NCBI GenBank assembly: GCA_021806345.1
Contig: JAJZXP010000037.1
Coordinates: forward strand, 1 to 9,279
Length of the DNA stretch: 9,279 nt
Direction: 5' to 3'
Source: Thermoplasmata archaeon
GTDB taxonomy: Archaea > Thermoplasmatota > Thermoplasmata > Thermoplasmatales > Thermoplasmataceae
This document shows, piece after piece, positions 1-6,234 of this stretch (its first letter is position 1; every line of letters begins with the position of its first letter). Position numbers and translations under genes: made by a program. A model generated the notes under the pieces. It was not told where the DNA came from. It saw only the letters and a program-made list of their open reading frames with translations, and did not search any database.

Positions 1-515
1 CAATCCAGGATCGAGGTTTAAAGATATCTGGTCTGATAAACAATGCTGGGCTTGTCCGTCTAGGTACAGTAAAGGATTTTGACGACAGTGACTGGGATGA
101 CGTTTTTTCATTAAACCTTAGGGCTCCCGCGGTCCTTGTAAAAAATGCGCTCAAGATTTTTGATAAACCGGGTTCGATTGTAAATATCAGCTCTGCGGCC
201 GGCATTAGGTCAGGTACGACACCTGCAGCTTATGAAGCTTCCAAAGCAGCTCTGATTCATCTGACAAGATCAATGGCTATCTCCCTTGGTCCGGATATCA
301 GAGTAAATGCAATTGCACCCGGCTGGATCCTGACAGATCTAAACAAAGGATATCTGGAGAGCGATGGAGTAAAGGAGAAGATCCTGAGAAGAACACCGAT
401 TAAGCGATTAGGCACAGCAAAGGATGTTTCCGATGCAGTCAGGTTTCTTATGTCTGAAAAAGCATCGTTCATTACCGGCCAAACAATCTCAGTTGACGGT
501 GGAATAACACTATGA
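1..515 (+). CDS. Short-chain dehydrogenase/reductase (SDR), 5' end outside window
   Basis: This is the C-terminal ~170 residues of a classical SDR, an NAD(P)-dependent cytoplasmic oxidoreductase; the frame opens at base 3 and ends with TGA at 513-515. Visible family marks, counted from the first visible codon, are the NNAG motif (13-16), the Asn of the SLNL segment (38), the catalytic Ser of NISSAAG (64), the YEASK active site with Tyr77 and Lys81 (Tyr codon 231-233), the PGW turn after strand 6 (106-108) and the conserved ending FITGQTISVDGG. Classical SDRs have about 250 residues, so roughly 80 are missing, including the TGxxxGxG cofactor loop; cofactor preference therefore cannot be judged. 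The overall pattern resembles FabG-like and sugar or 3-hydroxyacid dehydrogenases, but the substrate is not determinable. It lies 156 bp upstream of the decarboxylase gene on the same strand, which has its own promoter. Confidence 0.93.
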   Translation, partial: IQDRGLKISGLINNAGLVRLGTVKDFDDSDWDDVFSLNLRAPAVLVKNALKIFDKPGSIVNISSAAGIRSGTTPAAYEASKAALIHLTRSMAISLGPDIRVNAIAPGWILTDLNKGYLESDGVKEKILRRTPIKRLGTAKDVSDAVRFLMSEKASFITGQTISVDGGITL

Positions 516-551
516 ATCGAGGCGCTTTACTTTTTAAACTCACAATTTTTG

Positions 552-580
552 GCTAGTTGCTCCCTAGCTTCTCTTTTCAA
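552..580 (+). terminator. Possible terminator after the SDR gene
   Basis: A 5-bp inverted repeat (GCTAG at 552-556 and CTAGC at 564-568, 7-nt loop) is followed by the pyrimidine-rich stretch TTCTCTTTT. T-rich runs at 529-533 and 546-550 could also stop archaeal RNA polymerase, which needs little more than a T tract. The hairpin is weak, so this is only a candidate. Confidence 0.25.
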
Positions 581-642
581 GTTAGTTTTACCTAATAAAG
601 TACCTTTTCCTACAAAGTAAGATTAGGAAGCACATAGGAAAG

Positions 643-652
643 TCTAAATAAC
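643..652 (+). promoter_or_regulatory. TATA-like box of the UbiD-family gene
   Basis: The sequence TCTAAATAAC, preceded by the purine-rich GGAAAG that could act as a BRE, is centred about 25 bp before the ATG at 672. This is the spacing expected if transcription starts at or next to the start codon. No Shine-Dalgarno sequence precedes the ATG, which fits a leaderless mRNA. Confidence 0.5.
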
Positions 653-671
653 ATACAGCCAATATATTGAT

Positions 672-2126
672 ATGGTATATGCCGATCTTAGAGGATTTAT
701 AAACAGATTAAAAATGGAAAATGAGTTGGTAAGTATTGAGGAGGAAGTAGATCCGGATCTTGAGATAGGTGCTATAACTAGAAGAACTTTCGACCTTAAT
801 GGACCAGCGATACTGTTTGAGAAACTTAAGGGCTACGAAAGAAATTATAGGTTCTTTTCAGGAATGATTTCCACTTATCAAAGGTTCGCTCTGGCGTTGG
901 AACTAAAAAAGAATACTTCAGTAAAAGATATTATTAGGACTTATTATGAGAGAATAAAAACACCCATTCCACCAAAGCTTGTTCAGAGTGCACCAGTAAA
1001 AGAGAATATATTAACTGAAGATGAGATAAATCTTTTTAAATTCCCTACACCAAAATGGAACCCAAAGGATGGAGGCCCATTTATAGGAACGTTTGGGTGT
1101 GTAATTACTAAGGATCCGGAGACTGGGTGGGTCAACACAGGCGTTTATCGAATGATGATACACGATTCAAAAAGTACGGGCATGTTTATTGTTCCAGCTC
1201 AACATATTGGATATCACTTTCAGAAGTATAAGAATTTGAATAAACCGATGCCGACAGCAGTCGCCATAGGCGTAGATCCTACAATAGTCTTAGCAGCTTG
1301 TGGTCGTTTTGCGTTCAATGTTAATGAGATGGAAATGGCCGGTGCTTTAAGAGAGGCACCGGTTGAGATGGTCAAATGTGAGACAGTTGACTTATACGTT
1401 CCTGCAACTGCAGAAATAGTTCTAGAAGGGATAATAGATCCGAAAAAACTTAGACCTGAGGGTCCATTTGGAGAATATACTGGATACTATGAGGGGGGAA
1501 TTCAGGAGAGACCTGTATTTGACGTAAAATGTATAATGCACAGAAATGATCCCATTAATACGGGAACACTTGAAGGAAAGCCAATCGTAGAAGATCACCT
1601 TATAATGTCTGTAGGTAATAGTGCACTCAGTAGAAAAGCCCTGATAGATGATCTTGGCATCCCTGCTATAAATGATATCGCTTACCATCCATGGTCACCA
1701 TCAAATCACCTAGTCGTAATAGCAACTGAAGGAAATCCATATCCGGGGCATGATAAGCATGTTGCTTCAGCTCTTTGGGGAACTAAGGTTGGTGCGGGAG
1801 CTGATTGGGTCGTCATTGTTGATAAAGATATAGATATAACCAATCTCAATGAAGTGATCTGGGCAATGTGCACTAGATGTAAGCCAGATCGAGATATTAC
1901 AATAATTCCAAACTTTTATGATTTTGTTGGACTAATACCTCAAGGGAGAGAACCAAATCTTATAAAACAAAGAAAAGGACTAGCAAAGGTAATCATCGAC
2001 TGCAGGTTCCCAGCATGGTTCAAATCTGAAGAAACACCAGTTGTTTCCGATTTTTTAGGGTTCCCAGAAGAAATTAGAAATCAGGCAATTGAAAAACTCC
2101 AGAAAGCTATGACTGGAAAGAGTTAA
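672..2126 (+). CDS. UbiD-family prenyl-FMN-dependent decarboxylase
   Basis: The 484-residue product is a full-length UbiD-family (de)carboxylase, a cytoplasmic enzyme that uses prenylated FMN to remove or add CO2 on aromatic or alpha,beta-unsaturated acids. The metal and cofactor site is complete: Asn155 and Arg160 in WVNTGVYRM, His178 in AQHIGYHF, and Glu232 in APVEMVKCET; the spacing of the first three matches Asn168/Arg173/His191 of fungal Fdc1. The catalytic Glu pair is Glu263 and Glu268 in the signature PEGPFGEYTGYY, where E. coli UbiD has Glu and Asp. The C-terminal part (about 300-470) carries the usual GHDKHVASALWG and RCKPDRD segments. In E. coli UbiD acts in ubiquinone synthesis; archaeal members act in menaquinone-like, mevalonate-variant (anhydromevalonate phosphate) or aromatic-acid pathways. 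The sequence alone does not choose between these. The ATG at 672 fits the TATA box. No UbiX flavin prenyltransferase is in the window. Confidence 0.93.
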   Translation: MVYADLRGFINRLKMENELVSIEEEVDPDLEIGAITRRTFDLNGPAILFEKLKGYERNYRFFSGMISTYQRFALALELKKNTSVKDIIRTYYERIKTPIPPKLVQSAPVKENILTEDEINLFKFPTPKWNPKDGGPFIGTFGCVITKDPETGWVNTGVYRMMIHDSKSTGMFIVPAQHIGYHFQKYKNLNKPMPTAVAIGVDPTIVLAACGRFAFNVNEMEMAGALREAPVEMVKCETVDLYVPATAEIVLEGIIDPKKLRPEGPFGEYTGYYEGGIQERPVFDVKCIMHRNDPINTGTLEGKPIVEDHLIMSVGNSALSRKALIDDLGIPAINDIAYHPWSPSNHLVVIATEGNPYPGHDKHVASALWGTKVGAGADWVVIVDKDIDITNLNEVIWAMCTRCKPDRDITIIPNFYDFVGLIPQGREPNLIKQRKGLAKVIIDCRFPAWFKSEETPVVSDFLGFPEEIRNQAIEKLQKAMTGKS

Positions 2127-2156
2127 GACAGGGATCCTTAAACTTTCCCGCGAAGG

Positions 2157-2285
2157 ATGCGCTGTGGTTCAGGAATTCAGAGCAACGGATATAAGGTAAA
2201 CGGCAGAAATATAGCAATAAAAATAGGAAAGACGAAGAGCAATTTCTTTGTTGAACATGATATAAATGTCTTAAAGGAAAGGTGA
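2157..2285 (+). pseudogene. 42-codon open frame, possible gene fragment, unrecognised
   Basis: From the ATG at 2157 to TGA at 2283 the frame encodes 42 residues with a believable mix: a short Cys/Gly start, then GYKVNGRNIAIKIGKTKS and an acidic-basic tail ending VLKER. The strand-like alternation and the codon choice resemble real protein, but I do not recognise a family. The frame opens just after an in-frame stop at 2139-2141 and no promoter or ribosome-binding site is visible. It begins only 31 bp after the decarboxylase stop. It could be a remnant of a larger gene, a tiny gene, or chance. Confidence 0.25.
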
Positions 2286-2424
2286 GTGATCATCGATATG
2301 GATCGTTTTCGTCCACATTGTGGGATCGTACGGGTTGAACATGGTCATGGAAGCGAGTAGCACAATAGACGGAATAGCACACTATGTGGTGGAATATTGA
2401 AGTGACATAGGTGTTGCCCATTAA

Positions 2425-2730
2425 ATGAAACTGGGGAAGACCCATCGAGCATTAAGAATACCGACAGAACGATGCACACATCCTTCAGGAACTAAACAAA
2501 CTGCAATAGACATCGAAAACTTCTCTACAATCTATGAACATCCTGCGACCAGGGATATGTGCAAGAATCATGAATTTCTTGTAAAAAATATAACAGATGT
2601 CAGGAACTGCATCAGAGATCAGTTCTACAGGCTGGTCATTGACTTCAGAGATTTAAACAGAAAGACAGAATATGATATTAGTTCAGCCAGTACCATTTTC
2701 AATGTCCTCGCAAATGAACTTGGACCCTGA
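2425..2730 (+). pseudogene. 101-codon open frame, probable fragment of a decayed gene
   Basis: This frame (ATG 2425, TGA 2728-2730) encodes 101 residues. Its last ~60 residues read like true protein, with segments such as NITDVRNCIRDQFYRLVIDF and RKTEYDISSASTIFNVL, and with AGG/AGA/ATA-rich codons like those of neighbouring genes. The N-terminal 30 residues look less ordered. Reading upstream in the same frame, stops occur at 2422-2424, 2398-2400 and 2287-2289, with plausible peptide between them, as expected of a mutated 5' part. No promoter at the right distance is clear. I do not recognise the family; no zinc finger, catalytic triad or membrane segment is visible. A small intact hypothetical gene is the alternative. 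Confidence 0.35.
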
Positions 2731-2910
2731 CCCATGAGATATGATATCTTGACAGGATCATAGGGAAGAAGTTGAATCAAGTCATTAGGAACCAATCATA
2801 TAATCGATCGCGGGCAGGCTGTTTTGGTGCCCTTGCTCTAGCTTCTGAGATTGGTGATAGATCAGGATCCTGGGTGATGATAATATATTCTCATATGCTG
2901 GCCTTGTACC

Positions 2911-2922
2911 CAAGATATATAA
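2911..2922 (+). promoter_or_regulatory. Orphan TATA-like element
   Basis: CAAGATATATAA is one of the better archaeal TATA matches in the gap, yet no gene starts about 26 bp downstream. A transcript from near 2943 would soon meet a small hairpin (CTAAA 2971-2975, TTTAG 2982-2986) followed by an AT-rich run. It may be chance in AT-rich DNA, a relic promoter, or the promoter of a short RNA. Confidence 0.2.
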
Positions 2923-3294
2923 GTCGGGAAAGAGGGAATAGAAGGGAGACATAGCAAAGGACAACATATCCTAAAGTATCTTTTAGTTAAATTTGCACAG
3001 ATACATTTGATGATAGATGAACCCCCGCTAACCAATGACGCGTTTAAAATAACTGCAGCCGCATGATCTGGACAATATACTACATCGCTCAAAAAGAGGC
3101 GATGAGTTTGAATATGATCTGCTGCATACAGCGTAGTTAGAATTTAAACTCTCAAATACTGAAGAAGAACAGAGTAGGCGGTGCCATGCACAGTAAAACT
3201 TCAGAAATCCAAGAAATATAGATAAAAGAGGTCAGTATCGGATCATCTTGAAGAATTTAACAGAGTAGATTAAAAATATGCAATAAAAATGATA

Positions 3295-3312
3295 TCGCAA
3301 AAATTAGCTAAA
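3295..3312 (-). terminator. T-tract terminator of the MFS gene
   Basis: Read on the minus strand, 10 bases after the MFS stop there is TTAGCTAA followed by a run of five T (complement of 3299-3303). Short T tracts of this kind are sufficient archaeal termination signals; the accompanying hairpin is weak. Confidence 0.35.
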
Positions 3313-3313
3313 A

Positions 3314-4600
3314 CTAACCAGTTTGTAATGTCCCCTTGTTTATCCTCTTTGGGTTTAAGAAAATAGCAAGGGCCACACACACTACACTGGGCAAAACTAC
3401 AACTATAGCCATAGCATCTAACCATCCAGTTAGAACGACAAGTTTTCCAACAACAAAACCCGATACAAATCCCGTTCCATAGTATGCACCCATTGCGTAA
3501 CCAGAAATAAACGGAATATCTCTTCTTTTCGGGACTGAATTCTGAACTATCGCTAAAGTATTAGTGAATACAAGCGCGCTAGTACATGTCCCGAAAAAGG
3601 CAGCAATAAGAAGATCCTGATAGAATCCGAATCTATAACCAAACATCAAAAACGTTGCAATGATCTCTCCAGCTGAACCAATTACTAATAGAAACCTTCT
3701 ATCAACTTTATCGCCAAGAAACCCTCCAAAAGCAGCTAAAATAAATCCAACGCCAATAATACCAGCTATTGTGCCTGCCGCGAGAACAGAGAATCCATTA
3801 TCTTCCAAGTAAGTTGCAATTAACACAAGCCAAGGCCATTGAATAAATCCTAACAAGCCCATTATTATTATACCAAAAAATCCATCCCGCGAGCCAATTT
3901 TCTCTTTTAATGGGAGAACTTCATTTGACTTTAATGTACTTTCTTTGCTGATTTCATCAAGTTTTAATATTCTATCGTGAATAACTCTGGGAAATCTTAG
4001 AAGCACGAACGAGACAAAACAAACAACAAATCCAATGATACCAGCAATTATTAGAACATATCTCCAATTGGAAGTTATTACATACAATGATGCGTAAATT
4101 ATTGACCCGCTGAAGACTCCTATACCCTGAAGAACATTAACAATGCCTATGGATGTCCCACGATATTTTAAAGCTAACATCCCAGCCAAAGACAGTGCGA
4201 CTGGGTAAAAAAGTGCCTCTCCCACACCTGTTAGAATTCTTGCCCCGAAGATCTCAGTTGCATTGGTGCTAATGCCTTCAATAACTGTAAACAATGAAAA
4301 AATACCTATACCTAATATTAAAGCGTAGACCACTCCAAACTTCCTAGTTAGGAGGCCACTTGCTGGAGCAGCTACAAACTCCCCAAGTGCAAAAACGGTC
4401 GATAAACCAGCAGCTAATGAAAAGGGAATACTTAAGCCCAAAAAAATTGGCTTTAATATCACTCCAAACCCTGTCCTATCGGCCCAATATAAAACAGAGG
4501 GGAAAGCAATTGCAATAATGACAAGTACCCAAACGAATAGGTTCTTTTCATCAACACTATACGGCTTATTCTTAGCTATTGGATTATTATCCTCCATCAT
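3314..4600 (-). CDS. Major facilitator superfamily (MFS) transporter
   Basis: The 428-residue product is a cytoplasmic-membrane secondary transporter with about 12 hydrophobic helices in two six-helix halves, separated by a charged cytoplasmic loop at about 203-238. Helix 1 carries YWADRTGFG (39-46), resembling the DR-containing start of anion:cation symporter-type members. The loop between helices 2 and 3 has motif A as SGLLTRKFG (81-89), repeated in the second half as GGFLGDKVDRR (292-302). Helix 4 has the motif-B pattern RILTGVGEA (121-129). The N terminus is hydrophilic, with no signal peptide, as usual. The substrate is unknown; an organic-acid or sugar-acid anion is a reasonable guess from the helix-1 motif and neighbouring enzymes. 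The ATG at 4600 is chosen because a TATA box lies 30 bp upstream; the adjacent ATG at 4597 is possible. It lies 223 bp downstream of the cyclodeaminase-like gene on the same strand but has its own promoter. Confidence 0.92.
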   Translation of the reverse strand: MMEDNNPIAKNKPYSVDEKNLFVWVLVIIAIAFPSVLYWADRTGFGVILKPIFLGLSIPFSLAAGLSTVFALGEFVAAPASGLLTRKFGVVYALILGIGIFSLFTVIEGISTNATEIFGARILTGVGEALFYPVALSLAGMLALKYRGTSIGIVNVLQGIGVFSGSIIYASLYVITSNWRYVLIIAGIIGFVVCFVSFVLLRFPRVIHDRILKLDEISKESTLKSNEVLPLKEKIGSRDGFFGIIIMGLLGFIQWPWLVLIATYLEDNGFSVLAAGTIAGIIGVGFILAAFGGFLGDKVDRRFLLVIGSAGEIIATFLMFGYRFGFYQDLLIAAFFGTCTSALVFTNTLAIVQNSVPKRRDIPFISGYAMGAYYGTGFVSGFVVGKLVVLTGWLDAMAIVVVLPSVVCVALAIFLNPKRINKGTLQTG

Positions 4601-4625
4601 ATAAGATTAAAGATATACATCAATA

Positions 4626-4634
4626 CTTTATATT
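4626..4634 (-). promoter_or_regulatory. TATA box of the MFS gene
   Basis: On the minus strand AATATAAAG is centred about 30 bp before the ATG at 4600, predicting a leader of only a few bases. No Shine-Dalgarno sequence is present. Confidence 0.55.
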
Positions 4635-4823
4635 AATCTTTGGTTACTGAGCTTAAAACGGGTTTTTTTAGGATTAATTATTTTTAGGCTAATTTTTCAA
4701 TCTAGGTACACATGAATAAACACTTAACACAGCTCAAAATCACTGCAATTGGAATCACACGCCACGAATATATACAGCAAAAATGGCTAAACAGCAACTA
4801 AGATCATATACTGGATATTTATC

Positions 4824-5822
4824 CTAGCTTAAAACAGGTATCTCCAGTCCAACTCCTTTGATTAAAGCTTCATTATAAACAGATTTAGCTACTGACACGT
4901 CTAATAACCCCATCCCCAATGATTTGTATAATGTTATATCTGTTGGAAGTATCCTACCTTTATGCTTTTCAGCAACTATTTCTCCAAGGTCCAAAATTGA
5001 ATTATACTCTAGAAATCCATGTGCAATCGGGTTGAGAATATCTCCAGATCCATCATAAATGGCCTGTTCTTTGAAATCAACTACATACAAGGAAAGTTTG
5101 GAAAACAAAGAATCTGGGATAACTTGCTTTCCAGCAAAAGATGAGCCGATTGAGTTTATGTGTGCCCCTTCCATGACATCTTCACCATTGAAGACCGGGG
5201 TCCGAGAATAAGTTGCCTCTATTATGATGTCTGATTGCTTAACAGCTTTCGTAGAAGTATTGACCGCTTCCACACTGGCAGAAAGAACATTTTCGGCTTT
5301 CTCTACGAATTTAAGTCTATTCTCCTCCGACCTGCTATAAACATAAACATTCTTAACATGTCTGACTGCGGCAACAGCTTCGAGTTGGGATAGCGCGTGA
5401 GGGCCAGTACCTATTACACCAACGCTGGATGAATCCTCACGCGACAGATACTCGGTTGCTAATCCCGAACCAGCAGCGGTTCTGAGTTGATTAAGCGTTG
5501 GTGAATTGATCACCGCTAAAATCCTTCCCTCGCTTATAGAAAACAATGTAACGAGCTCTGTTCTCCGCTCCACTTCATTAGTTTTCCCCTTTGTCTCACT
5601 CGATAACCACATACCCTGTTTAATACCTACCACATCTAATGATGGAATCGAAGCCATCATTGCTCGGAATAATCCTTGTTCTAAGAGAATCTTACTTCTG
5701 GGCATGTTAGTCGCTTTTCTTATTCCATATTCCTTCATACCGGCTTTTACAGCCTCTACCGCCATTTTCGGCGTAATTAACGCTCTTACCTCATCGTCAT
5801 TAATAAATAGCGCCTTACTCAT
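4824..5822 (-). CDS. Ornithine cyclodeaminase/mu-crystallin family oxidoreductase
   Basis: The 332-residue product matches the length and fold order of the ornithine cyclodeaminase/mu-crystallin family: cytoplasmic NAD(P)-dependent enzymes acting on amino acids or cyclic imines. The substrate-side residues are Lys68 (GIKQG) and Arg114 (LRTAAGSG). The Rossmann loop is GVIGTGPHA (Gly138, Gly140, Ala143). The C-terminal signature is TDITLYKSLGMGLLDVSVA (294-312). However, at the GGD position where true ornithine cyclodeaminases have the catalytic Asp, this protein reads INSIGSSFAGK, with Ser228 instead. That is more like mu-crystallin/ketimine reductase or other amino-acid dehydrogenase members, so proline formation from ornithine is doubtful. 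Strand 2 of the nucleotide domain ends in VYVYSRS, without an acidic residue, hinting at NADP(H). The ATG at 5822 sits 27 bp from a TATA box. The nearby permease may supply an amino-acid substrate, which is inference. Confidence 0.9.
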   Translation of the reverse strand: MSKALFINDDEVRALITPKMAVEAVKAGMKEYGIRKATNMPRSKILLEQGLFRAMMASIPSLDVVGIKQGMWLSSETKGKTNEVERRTELVTLFSISEGRILAVINSPTLNQLRTAAGSGLATEYLSREDSSSVGVIGTGPHALSQLEAVAAVRHVKNVYVYSRSEENRLKFVEKAENVLSASVEAVNTSTKAVKQSDIIIEATYSRTPVFNGEDVMEGAHINSIGSSFAGKQVIPDSLFSKLSLYVVDFKEQAIYDGSGDILNPIAHGFLEYNSILDLGEIVAEKHKGRILPTDITLYKSLGMGLLDVSVAKSVYNEALIKGVGLEIPVLS

Positions 5823-5842
5823 TATCTTGAAATTGACCTAGT

Positions 5843-5856
5843 GTATATTAATATAC
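5843..5856 (-). promoter_or_regulatory. Palindromic TATA box of the cyclodeaminase-like gene
   Basis: GTATATTAATATAC is a perfect 14-bp palindrome centred 27 bp before the ATG at 5822, the right place for the TATA box of a leaderless transcript. Being symmetrical, it could also bind a dimeric regulator or direct transcription the other way. Confidence 0.5.
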
Positions 5857-5927
5857 CCACAAATAGACATTGTTAACATTTTGTTGATTTTTCTCTGACA
5901 TGCTTTGTGGAAATGAAATCATGAAAT

Positions 5928-6188
5928 ATGAATGAAACATACCACCACCTGCGATTGAGGAAGGCGCTATATACTGAGTTCAAGAGGATGTCAACATCTC
6001 TCTGTTCCGGATCCGGTTTATTGAAGAAATACTCTGTGGCGAAGATGCTTCTGGAGTTGCACAAGCTGAGAAAGGCAAAAGTGCAGAACAGTAAGGAGAT
6101 CACAACAGAGATAATGAGGAAACAGAAGGATATTCTGGAATCATTTTGCATCAAGCCAGAGAATGTGCCCGCATTTCTAAAGGACTGA
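5928..6188 (+). pseudogene. C-terminal remnant of a DDE transposase (IS1634-like)
   Basis: This 86-residue frame has the look of the extreme C terminus of IS1634/IS4-type archaeal transposases. A helix of the LRLRKALYTEFKRM type is followed by GLLKKYS, a leucine-rich helix (MLLELHKLRKAKV), then EITTEIMRKQKDILESF, which parallels the usual family ending 'EI.TEIPKKQREIL..LGI'. The catalytic DDE part, some 300 or more residues, is missing, and an in-frame TGA stands just before the first ATG (5922-5924). It is therefore a broken relic, probably entering the frame around 5945. No partner inverted repeat was found. It sits between two divergent genes and cannot transpose by itself. A small free-standing hypothetical gene is the less likely alternative. 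Confidence 0.6.
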
Positions 6189-6202
6189 ACATCATAAAAA
6201 AA

Positions 6203-6215
6203 ATATATATATATA
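6203..6215 (+). promoter_or_regulatory. AT-repeat TATA box of the permease gene
   Basis: A 13-nt alternating ATATATATATATA run, preceded by eight A residues, is centred about 26 bp before the ATG at 6235. It can serve as the TATA box of a leaderless mRNA. Dinucleotide runs of this sort can change length by slippage, which would alter promoter spacing. Confidence 0.5.
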
Positions 6216-6234
6216 ACTTACGGATCCAACCGTG

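Larger units (their letters stand above)
2127..3313. other. 1.2-kb stretch without a convincing intact gene
   Basis: Between the converging UbiD and MFS genes there is no full-length gene I can recognise. The stretch holds a 42-codon frame at 2157-2285, a 101-codon frame at 2425-2730, an isolated TATA-like element near 2912 and a T tract serving the minus-strand MFS gene near 3299. The 60-76-residue frames at 2772-3092 on both strands overlap one another and have no coding character. The likeliest reading is an area of past insertion and decay, since remnants of mobile elements occur elsewhere in the window. Confidence 0.5.

Noticed and set aside
257..472. Minus-strand 71-codon open frame
   Set aside because: It lies antisense to the well-supported SDR coding sequence and has no family pattern.
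1422..1688. Minus-strand 88-codon open frame
   Set aside because: It is antisense inside the UbiD gene, whose motifs are unmistakable.
2131..2160. GGGATCCTTAAACTTTCCCG considered as a terminal repeat related to the ISL3 end GGATCTCTTTAAC
   Set aside because: Similarity is limited to a few bases, no partner repeat exists in the gap and no duplication flanks it.
2812..2832. Small hairpin GGGCA/TGCCC
   Set aside because: A 5-bp stem with an 11-nt loop and no T tract or neighbouring gene is expected by chance.
2752..2992. Search for tRNA or other structured RNA in the gap
   Set aside because: No T-loop (GTTCRA) with acceptor pairing was found and no known RNA motif was recognised.
2772..3092. 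Three overlapping 60-76-codon frames on both strands
   Set aside because: They overlap one another, have irregular composition and no start signals. They look like chance frames in non-coding DNA.
3053..3300. Plus-strand frame with stops reading DEFEYDLLHTA and later EEEQSRR, considered as a transposase relic
   Set aside because: Its stop frequency is about what random sequence gives and the resemblance to IS proteins is too short to support.
5506..5841. Plus-strand 111-codon open frame
   Set aside because: It is antisense to the N-terminal part of the cyclodeaminase-like gene, which has clear family motifs.
5857..5910. Inverted repeat CCACAAA/TTTGTGG considered as an IS end
   Set aside because: Only seven bases with a 40-nt spacer; it bounds no element and has no target duplication.
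5873..6154. Minus-strand 93-codon frame with a hydrophobic segment
   Set aside because: It is antisense to the transposase relic. The hydrophobic run is a by-product of the Lys/Glu-rich opposite strand, and the frame has no promoter in place.
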